Shown here: piece by piece, positions 45,757 to 51,457 of the stretch
Position numbering within the stretch: the stretch's first letter is position 1
Layout: each line of letters begins with the position of its first letter
Source: Candidatus Latescibacterota bacterium
GTDB taxonomy: Bacteria > Krumholzibacteriota > Krumholzibacteriia > JACNKJ01
Assembly: GCA_020633725.1 (NCBI GenBank)
Contig: JACKDC010000003.1
Location: 1 to 64,000, forward strand
Direction: 5' to 3'
DNA length: 64,000 nucleotides
Translations under genes and position numbers: made by a program
The notes under the pieces: generated by a model
Databases searched by the model: none
What the model was told of the DNA's origin: nothing
The model's input: only the letters and a program-made list of their open reading frames with translations

Positions 45757-47058
45757 CTAGCGGGGAATGTCGAAGCGCCAGCCGACCTCGAAGACCACCG
45801 CGTCCAGATCCGGGAAGAGGTCCTGGTTCTTGAGCTGGCCGATGGCGTCGGCGGGATGGCTGTCGCCCCGCTGCTGGTAGTACTCGGCGCGCAGGCTGAT
45901 CTCGCGCCCGCTGGCCAGCGTGTGGCGCCAGCGCAGCCCGTAGGTCCACGCGTCGAAGGCCGCGAGGCGCGGGTCCGCCGAGGCGTGGGCGGGCAGCGCG
46001 ACGCCGTCCACCAGGCTGTGGCGATAGAAGTCCGCTGCGCTCTGCCGGTACCAGCGCAGATCGGGCTCCAGCGAGTCGCCCTCGCGGTAGCGCAGGATGT
46101 AGCGCAGCTCGGCGGTCTGCGAGCGGATGTTCCAGTCGTCCCAGAGGTAGCGGTAGCTGAGGTCGAGTACGTCCCGGCCCAGGTGACGCTTCACGCGGCC
46201 GAAGACGCTCTGCTTGAGCCGCGAGTCGGGCCGGCTCTCGTAGAGCTGACGCACCGGCTCGCCCGCGTCGGCACTGCTCTCGGGCGCCACCACGCTGACG
46301 AACTTGTAGGGGTCGTTCAGGTAGCCGCCCGAGTGGCTGGCGGAGTAGTTGACCTGGGCGACGGTGGAGCGGTCGACGATCTGCGTGTAGCCCACGAGCA
46401 GGTCCGCCGTGTTCTTGCTCTCGCCGGGCGCGCCGCCGCCCTCGTCGTCGCCCTCGCCGCTCGACTCGCTGGGCGCGGCCATCTCCCCGAGCGCCGTGGG
46501 CGCGCCGCCCTGGGGGCTCACGCTGTCGAGGCCCAGGGACAGGCCCAGGGTCAGCATGCGATTGCGCCGGTCGAACTCGCGCTTGAGGACGAGGTCCGCC
46601 CCCACCGAGGCGTAGTCCTGCTCCAGCGAGACGTGGCCGCCGTAGCTCGCGCGCGTGAGCAGGCCGTAGCGCTGCTCGAGCGAGACGTCCAGCTCGCCGC
46701 GCTTGTCGGAGAAGGCGTCGTCCAGCGGCGTCGCGTTGGGCGCGGCGGTGTAGCTGCTGCTGCCCGACGGCCGCGTGAAGGTCTGCGCCTGCGTGCTGGG
46801 CACGGCGCCGTTGGGCGAGGCGCCGGTGAGGCCGTCGAGCACGAGCTTCACGGACAGCGTGCGCAGGTCCGAGAGCGGGTGCGTCACCTGGATCACGGGC
46901 TCCACCGCGAGCACGCGCTGCGACTCGCTGTAGAGCATGACGGCGCCGTCGACCTCGGTGGTCTGCGCCACCGTCTGTGCGCCAGCGGTGTCGGCGTGCA
47001 CGCCCGCCATGGCGCAGGCGGCGGCGAGGGCCGTGCGGATGGGTCTAATTGCAGCCAC
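45757..47058 (-). CDS. DUF3570 outer-membrane beta-barrel-like protein
   Basis: This 433-residue exported protein has the DUF3570 pattern. An N-terminal signal (ACAMAGVHADTAGA) precedes VDGAVMLYSES, VKLVLDGLTGASPNGAVPS, a segment with SDKRGELDVSLEQ, many amphipathic strands, DVLDLSYRYLWDDW and a terminal aromatic strand FEVGWRFDIPR. This suggests an outer-membrane beta-barrel. The GTG start at 47058 lies within the end of the DUF4266 gene (14-base overlap), so expression is tightly linked. DUF3570, DUF4266 and ApbE are recurrent neighbours in other bacteria, as I recall. The function is unknown, though an extracytoplasmic flavin-redox system is suspected. Confidence 0.85.
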   Translation of the reverse strand: MAAIRPIRTALAAACAMAGVHADTAGAQTVAQTTEVDGAVMLYSESQRVLAVEPVIQVTHPLSDLRTLSVKLVLDGLTGASPNGAVPSTQAQTFTRPSGSSSYTAAPNATPLDDAFSDKRGELDVSLEQRYGLLTRASYGGHVSLEQDYASVGADLVLKREFDRRNRMLTLGLSLGLDSVSPQGGAPTALGEMAAPSESSGEGDDEGGGAPGESKNTADLLVGYTQIVDRSTVAQVNYSASHSGGYLNDPYKFVSVVAPESSADAGEPVRQLYESRPDSRLKQSVFGRVKRHLGRDVLDLSYRYLWDDWNIRSQTAELRYILRYREGDSLEPDLRWYRQSAADFYRHSLVDGVALPAHASADPRLAAFDAWTYGLRWRHTLASGREISLRAEYYQQRGDSHPADAIGQLKNQDLFPDLDAVVFEVGWRFDIPR

Positions 47059-47284
47059 AGCCGCCTCCCCCGAAGCCCTGTCCGCCGCTGGAGGCCTCTT
47101 TGCTGAAGTAGATGTGCTCGTCGAGGCCGAGGTCGATGGAATCGTATTCCATCGCCATCTCCGGCTCTGCGTGGAGATCGCGCTCCCAGGCTTCGGTGCC
47201 CAGGCTGCAGGCGCTGGCCAGGAAAGGCAGGGCGGCCAGCGCCATCAGCCCCAAGGCGCGCAGTGCTCGTTTCAGCGTGTTCAT
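47045..47284 (-). CDS. DUF4266 small lipoprotein with GGGGCGCN tail
   Basis: This 79-residue protein begins at ATG 47284, with GAGGAG upstream. It has a signal peptide ending LASAC (lipobox, Cys near residue 26), then EAWERDLHAEPEMAMEYDSIDLGLDEHIYFSKEASSGG and a Gly-rich tail ending with two cysteines in CGCN. The MALD-like helix, HIYFSKEAS and Cys tail define DUF4266. The C-terminal CxC could bind metal or be a modification site. It is the first gene of the three-gene unit and overlaps DUF3570 by 14 bases. Confidence 0.88.
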   Translation of the reverse strand: MNTLKRALRALGLMALAALPFLASACSLGTEAWERDLHAEPEMAMEYDSIDLGLDEHIYFSKEASSGGQGFGGGGCGCN

Positions 47285-47388
47285 GGTGCTCCTCGCGGCG
47301 CGTGCGTTTTCATCGCTCAAGGATCCGCCGGGGCCGAGGGGCGCGGCGAGGGCGGCCAGCAGGAGGGCAGGGGGGACTCTACTAGCTC

Positions 47389-47402
47389 ATTCGGATCCGA
47401 AT
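47389..47402. promoter_or_regulatory. 14-bp palindrome ATTCGGATCCGAAT upstream of the DUF4266 operon
   Basis: This is a perfect dyad in the spacer between mutY and DUF4266, about ten bases upstream of a possible TAGAGT -10 on the minus strand. It therefore overlaps the -35 zone and could be a regulator-binding site. Chance occurrence is possible. Confidence 0.35.
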
Positions 47403-47416
47403 GGTTCCCGCTGAAG

Positions 47417-48490
47417 CTAGACCTGCTCGGAATCGCTGTCGAAGCGTTTCAACAACTTGCGACTGAACGCGGGCAGACCGAGCGCGGGCAGCTCCTCGCG
47501 CGAGGCCCAGCGGTACTCGATCCCCTCTCCCACCGGACGCAGCTCGGCCACCGCGCTCAGCACCTGCTGGCGCAGCAGGTAGCGCGTCACGCCGTGGCGC
47601 CCCTCCCCCAGCTCGCGGCGGGCGCTCAGCCTGAGGCCGAGGGCGGTCCAGCGCTCGGCGGCGAGGCCGGCGGCGTCGTCCAGCACGCGGAAGGGCAGGT
47701 TCCAGAGCGTGCCCAGGAGGGGACGCGCCCCGCGCGCCAGCAGCAGCCGGCCGTCGTCGTCGCGGCGGCGGAAGAGGCCCACTTCGAGCCGAAGCTCCAC
47801 CGGCGACTCGCCGCGCCGGCCCTGCGGGTAGGCCGTGCTCTCGCCCCGCGCGTGCGCGAGGCAGTGCGGGGCCGCCGGGCAGGCGTCGCAGTCGGGATTG
47901 CGGGGCCGGCAGACCTTGGCGCCGAGTTCCATCACCGCCTGGTTCAGATCGCCCGGGCGCTCCCCGCGCACCAGCGCCCCCAGGCGCCCCCAGAGCTGGC
48001 CCTGGAGCGGCTGGCGGGCGGGGTCGCCGGCGAGGGCGTCGAGGCGGGTGAGGAAGCGGATGCCGTTGCCGTCCAGCGCCGGTTCGGGGCGCCCGAAGGC
48101 GATGCTCGACACGGCGCCGGCGGTGTAGCGCCCCACGCCGGGCAGGGTGGCGAGGACGTCCGCGTCGGCGGGCAGCGCGCCTCCGTGCTCGGCGAGCACC
48201 TGCCGCGCCGCGGCCTGCAGGTTCCGCGCGCGACGGTAGTAGCCGAGACCGCTCCAGAGGCTGAGCAGCGCTTCCTCGTCCACCGTGGCCAGGCTTTCGA
48301 GGTCGGGCAGGCGCGCGACGAAGCGCTCGAAGTAGGGGATGACCGTCGCCACCTGGGTCTGCTGCAGCATGATCTCGGAGATCCAGACGCGGTAGGGCGT
48401 GGGCGTCTCGCGCCAGGGCATGGGCCGGCGCTCGCGATCGAACCAGGCCAGGAGTCGGCGTCGGAGCGCCGCGTTGCGTGAGGGGGACAT
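47417..48490 (-). CDS. mutY: A/G-specific adenine DNA glycosylase
   Basis: This 357-residue enzyme removes A opposite 8-oxoG. It has PMPWRETPTPYRVWISEIMLQQTQ with the catalytic Glu, the helix-hairpin-helix LPGVGRYTAGAV, the catalytic Asp in PALDGNG, and a [4Fe-4S] loop C-x6-C-x2-C-x5-C (CRPRNPDCDACPAAPHC). The C-terminal third is a NUDIX-like 8-oxoG recognition domain with LGTLWNLPF and a YRWASREEL segment. ATG 48490 is the natural start. It is divergent from MoaB and followed by the DUF4266 control region. Confidence 0.93.
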   Translation of the reverse strand: MSPSRNAALRRRLLAWFDRERRPMPWRETPTPYRVWISEIMLQQTQVATVIPYFERFVARLPDLESLATVDEEALLSLWSGLGYYRRARNLQAAARQVLAEHGGALPADADVLATLPGVGRYTAGAVSSIAFGRPEPALDGNGIRFLTRLDALAGDPARQPLQGQLWGRLGALVRGERPGDLNQAVMELGAKVCRPRNPDCDACPAAPHCLAHARGESTAYPQGRRGESPVELRLEVGLFRRRDDDGRLLLARGARPLLGTLWNLPFRVLDDAAGLAAERWTALGLRLSARRELGEGRHGVTRYLLRQQVLSAVAELRPVGEGIEYRWASREELPALGLPAFSRKLLKRFDSDSEQV

Positions 48491-48572
48491 GGAAGACCTC
48501 GGCTGGCGTTCGGCTGCGGGTCAGGGTATCCTCGCCGGGCAGGCGGCACAAGGGCCGCCGGGAAGGAGCGAC

Positions 48573-49109
48573 GTGAGCGACGGCGACCGCCCCCACCGCG
48601 AGCACCAGCGCCGCGCGCAGCCGGGGCTCGGCGTGATCGTGGTCACGGTGAGCGACACGCGCACCCTCGCGACCGACAGGAGCGGCGCCCTCGCGGCCGA
48701 GCTCGTGACCGCCGCGGGGCATCGCCTGCTCGATCGCGTGCTCGTGCCCGACGAGCCGGCGCGGATCGACGACGCCGTCGAAGCCGCGCTCGCCGCGCCG
48801 GACTGCTCGGCGGCGCTCTTCACCGGCGGCACGGGCGTCAGCCCGCGCGACCGCACCGCCGACGTGGTCGCCCGCCACTTCGAACGCGAGCTGCCGGGCT
48901 TCGGGGAGCTCTTCCGCATGCTGAGCTGGCAGGAGATCGGCGCGGCGGCCATGCTGAGCCGCGCCGCAGCCGGGGTGCGCGGCGATCGGCTGCTCGTCGC
49001 GCTCCCGGGCTCGCCCGCGGCGGTGCGGCTGGCCCTCGAGAAGCTGTTGCTTCCCGAGCTGGGGCATCTCGTCGGGGAGCTCAGGAAGCGCGAGGGACCG
49101 GCTGCCTAG
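48573..49109 (+). CDS. MoaB/Mog-type molybdopterin biosynthesis protein
   Basis: This 178-residue MoCF-fold protein has GVIVVTVSDTRTLATDRSG, then FTGGTGVSPRDRTADVV with the conserved Gly-Thr-Gly and Asp, LPGFGELFRMLSWQEIG and the ALPGSPAAVRLALEKLLLPEL C-terminus. It would adenylate molybdopterin or act in a related step of molybdenum cofactor synthesis. GTG 48573 is chosen because GGAAGGAG lies five bases before it. A hairpin at 49119-49140 follows the stop. No other mo gene is in the window. Confidence 0.88.
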   Translation: MSDGDRPHREHQRRAQPGLGVIVVTVSDTRTLATDRSGALAAELVTAAGHRLLDRVLVPDEPARIDDAVEAALAAPDCSAALFTGGTGVSPRDRTADVVARHFERELPGFGELFRMLSWQEIGAAAMLSRAAAGVRGDRLLVALPGSPAAVRLALEKLLLPELGHLVGELRKREGPAA

Positions 49110-49342
49110 AAAACACGAAGGCCGGCTGCACAGCCGGCCTGTTCCCCCTCGGACCCAAAGAACCGGGCGAGACGAACCTGAACCCCCTCACCGCTTCGAA
49201 GATCGGACTACCTGCTTACCCCTCACTGCTCACCACGGCGAACAGCCAACCAGTCCGACGACCTCCGAAGTCCTCTCAGTCCGTTCGTTCGTCCCGCCCA
49301 TAAGCGGAGGCCCGGGCATCATCGCTTATCGGGCCTGTTGGT
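49105..49342 (-). ncRNA. Probable structured small RNA, rod-like, possibly 6S-type
   Basis: This stretch has no gene, yet the minus strand has its own good promoter (49347-49375) and ends in a hairpin with a U-rich tail (49119-49140, then TTCGTGTTTTC). Its middle folds into a long rod. An outer 13-bp helix (49287-49299 with 49165-49177) leads to a ~16/16-base internal bubble, then an 8-bp helix (49263-49270 with 49194-49201) and a 6-bp helix (49252-49257 with 49204-49209). A rod with a central bubble is the 6S RNA architecture, but sequence identity is unproven. The 5' part can form two mutually exclusive helices. Other ncRNA classes I considered (RNase P, tmRNA, SRP) do not fit. Confidence 0.6.
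49119..49140. terminator. Hairpin between moaB and the small RNA
   Basis: GGCCGGCT/AGCCGGCC with a four-base loop and an extra A-T pair. On the minus strand a U-rich tail follows; on the plus strand TGTTCCCC follows. It may serve both converging transcripts. Confidence 0.6.
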
Positions 49343-49346
49343 CTTG

Positions 49347-49375
49347 AATATACCCAAAAAAAGGGGCTAGTTCAA
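49347..49375 (-). promoter_or_regulatory. Strong promoter of the small RNA
   Basis: On the minus strand TTGAAC, a 17-base spacer (including seven T) and TATATT point to a start near 49339-49342. The TTGAAC is the last two codons (Leu-Asn) of the Rrf2 gene, so the promoter overlaps that gene's 3' end. Confidence 0.65.
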
Positions 49376-49813
49376 CCCCTTCTCCTTCACCAGGCGACGC
49401 TTTTCCTCCAGCTTGCCCACCATCTGCGCCAGGTTCTTGCCCTCGAGCGTCAGGCGGATCTGGGCGCGGATCTTCGTCCAGTCATCGTGCAGCGGGCAGG
49501 CGGCCTCGTCGGAGCAGACGTCGATGCCCAGGATGCAGATCTCGTCGTAGTTGGCGATGTGGTCGATGGGATCGACGATGTCGTAGAGCGTGATCTCCTC
49601 GGGCGGACGCGACAGGCAGAAGCCGCCCCGGGGCCCGCGGTGCGAGCGCACCAGGCCCTTGCGGGACAGGATCTGCATCGTCTTGGCCAGGAAGTGGAAG
49701 GGGATGTCCTCCTTCTCGGCCACATCCTTGAGCTGGATGAGCTCGCCCTCGGTCTGCTCGGCGAGATAGACCATGGCGCGGATCGCGTATTCGGCAGCTT
49801 TCGAGTAGAGCAC
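49367..49813 (-). CDS. Rrf2-family regulator with a complete Fe-S cysteine triad
   Basis: This 148-residue winged-helix protein starts LYSKAAEYAIRAMVYLAEQ and has the recognition helix region IPFHFLAKTMQILSRKGLV, then RGPRGGFCLSRPPEEITLYDIV. The cysteines C-x6-C-x5-C in CILGIDVCSDEAACPLH match the [Fe-S] ligand cluster of IscR/NsrR/RsrR-type proteins, so it is probably a redox or Fe-S-status sensor. The C-terminal helix is Lys/Glu-rich. ATG 49813 is preceded by CAAGGAGG. It may autoregulate through an inverted repeat at its promoter. Confidence 0.88.
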   Translation of the reverse strand: MLYSKAAEYAIRAMVYLAEQTEGELIQLKDVAEKEDIPFHFLAKTMQILSRKGLVRSHRGPRGGFCLSRPPEEITLYDIVDPIDHIANYDEICILGIDVCSDEAACPLHDDWTKIRAQIRLTLEGKNLAQMVGKLEEKRRLVKEKGLN

Positions 49814-49870
49814 CGATCCTCCTTGCCCCTGCCTTGTTCAGGCCTGCTACGAAAAGAAGGAAAAATTACC

Positions 49871-49910
49871 TTGAAGTGGCAAACTTAGTCCCGCCGCACT
49901 GCGCTGTCAA
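49871..49910 (-). promoter_or_regulatory. Promoter and candidate operator of the Rrf2 gene
   Basis: The minus strand reads TTGACA, a 17-base spacer, then TAAGTT. The -10 overlaps the inverted repeat ACTT-TTGCC-AAGT-like (AAGT/ACTT arms, 49875-49887), a plausible autoregulatory site. Confidence 0.5.
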
Positions 49911-49936
49911 TAGGGCATCTGCCTTTCGGACCCGAT

Positions 49937-51133
49937 TCACGCGGGCTTCACGACCAGCAGGGTGACGTCGTCCTCCCAGGGGGCCTCGCCCCCGAAGGAC
50001 CGGGCCGCCGACACGATGCTCTCGACGGTCTCGGCCGAGGACAGCTCGAAGCAGTCCCGGAACACCGAGAGCAGCCGCTGCTCGCCGTACTCTTCGTTCC
50101 CCCTGCGGCGCTCCACCAGTCCGTCGGTGAAAAGCAGGAGCTGGCGCCCGGGCGAGACGTGCGTGAAGCCGCGGCGGTAGTTCGCGTCGGCCGTGGGACC
50201 GAGGATCACCCCGCCGACAGTCAGGCGCTCGAGCGTGTTGCCCGGCCCGATGACCATCGGCTCGCAGTGTCCGGCGTTCACGTAGATCAGGTTGCCGTTG
50301 CGCTCGAGCTCGCCGTAGAACAGGCTCACGAAGCGCGTGGAGAGCCGGCTGGCGTGGATCACCTGATTGAGGCGCCGGATCACGGCGGTGATCTTCATCT
50401 CCTTCTCGACGCCCATGCGCAGGCCGGTCACCACGTCGCGCGCCTGCAGGGCCGCGGGCAGACCGTGCCCGCTCGCGTCGCCCACGGCGATGCCCAGCGC
50501 GTCCTCGCTCAGCTCCATGAAATCGTGGATGTCCCCACCCACCTCGGTGGCCTCGGCGGCGTAGGTTCGCGCGCTGATGTCGAAGCCCGCGAAGTGCGGC
50601 GGGTGCGGCGGCAGCAGGCTGAGCTGGATGGCCTCGGCCTCGCTGATCTCCGCGGCCATGGCCGCCTGCTTGAGGCGCAGGCTGAGGCTGTGCTGGATCG
50701 CGCCGAGCGCGAAGAGCAGCGCCTCCTCCTCGGCGTGGCTGTCCAGCCCGAACGACACCACGTAGCGCCCGGCCTCCAGCGCGAAGGCCGCGAAGTTGCG
50801 CACGCCGAGGCGCTCTTCCAGCTCCGGGTCGTAGCCGGGGAAGTCCTCGTGAACGGCGACGATGCGCTCGCTCAGGATGGCCTGGATGGGCGGGTAGCTG
50901 GCCGGAATCGCGAAGCCGCGCAGGTCGTCGCCGAGGGGCGCCGTGCTGTGGCGCAGGTAGTAGCGGCCCTCGTGGAGCACGTAGAGCCGGCCGCTCACCG
51001 TGCCCAGGTCCTCGCGGAAGGCCTGGACGATCTGGTCCACCAGACGGGCCAGGTCGTGGTGCGGGCGCTCCTCGACGACGATGCCGCTCAGGAGCGCGTC
51101 CAGCTTGCGGTAGAAGGCCTTGTTGTTGAACAT
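49937..51133 (-). CDS. SpoIIE-type PP2C serine phosphatase with N-terminal GAF-like sensor
   Basis: This 398-residue cytosolic protein has a GAF-like first half (about residues 20-165) and a C-terminal PP2C/SpoIIE phosphatase domain. That domain has LLPPHPPHFAGFDISARTYAA, EVGGDIHDF and VGDASGHGLPAAL (metal-binding Asp), YVNAGHCEPMV, FTDGLVERR and the final EDDVTLLVVKPA. Such proteins act on anti-sigma-factor antagonists in partner-switching. It starts four bases after the stop of the SelW-like gene, so both share a transcript. No anti-sigma factor or antagonist gene is nearby. Confidence 0.88.
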   Translation of the reverse strand: MFNNKAFYRKLDALLSGIVVEERPHHDLARLVDQIVQAFREDLGTVSGRLYVLHEGRYYLRHSTAPLGDDLRGFAIPASYPPIQAILSERIVAVHEDFPGYDPELEERLGVRNFAAFALEAGRYVVSFGLDSHAEEEALLFALGAIQHSLSLRLKQAAMAAEISEAEAIQLSLLPPHPPHFAGFDISARTYAAEATEVGGDIHDFMELSEDALGIAVGDASGHGLPAALQARDVVTGLRMGVEKEMKITAVIRRLNQVIHASRLSTRFVSLFYGELERNGNLIYVNAGHCEPMVIGPGNTLERLTVGGVILGPTADANYRRGFTHVSPGRQLLLFTDGLVERRRGNEEYGEQRLLSVFRDCFELSSAETVESIVSAARSFGGEAPWEDDVTLLVVKPA

Positions 51134-51136
51134 CCC

Positions 51137-51379
51137 CTACCTGGCCGCGGCGATCGCCGCGAAGATCTCCTCGTCCTCGGGGAAGCGGCCTTCGGCCTTC
51201 TTGGAGAAGACCAGCCTGCCGCCCACCGTGACCTCGAAAACGCCGCCCCCGGACCGGATCATCTCAGGGGTGACGTCGAAGCGCTCCTGGATGGCCGCCG
51301 CCAAACTGGCGGCGCGTGGCTCGTAGTTTCAAACGACGCAAAACTCGATCGTGATGGGCGTGATGGGCGTCTCGGCCAC
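51137..51379 (-). CDS. SelW/SelT/SelH (Rdx) family selenoprotein with CxxU motif
   Basis: Reading through an in-frame TGA at 51329-51331, the minus strand encodes an 80-residue protein. Start GTG 51379 has GAGGAGG upstream. The sequence begins AETPITPITIEFCVV, then TGA (codon 17), then NYEPRAASLAAAIQERF. Then come MIRSGGGVFEVTVGG, LVFSKKAEGRFP and the final helix EEIFAAIAAAR. This is the whole Rdx/SelW thioredoxin-like fold, and the TGA falls at the Sec of the CxxU redox motif. Stopping at TGA would leave a meaningless 16-residue peptide. A SECIS-like hairpin follows. The family is thought to act in thiol redox control. It shares a transcript with the SpoIIE phosphatase. Confidence 0.85.
51296..51314 (-). 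promoter_or_regulatory. Candidate SECIS element of the SelW-like mRNA
   Basis: Fourteen bases after the TGA, CGCCGCC pairs with GGCGGCG (7 bp) around the loop AGUUU. The loop's GU is 22 bases after the stop codon, within the distance range described for bacterial SECIS elements. Confidence 0.7.
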
Positions 51380-51428
51380 CGTCGGCCTCCTCGTGTCGCC
51401 GTGATGAACTGGGTTTGCAGGTGCGAGG

Positions 51429-51457
51429 AAGGAAACACAGCCCGCCGCGACTGTCAA
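51429..51457 (-). promoter_or_regulatory. Promoter of the SelW-SpoIIE unit
   Basis: The minus strand has a perfect TTGACA, a 17-base spacer ending TGTGT, then TTCCTT, 49 bases before the GTG start. The -35 overlaps the end of the copper ATPase gene. Confidence 0.5.
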
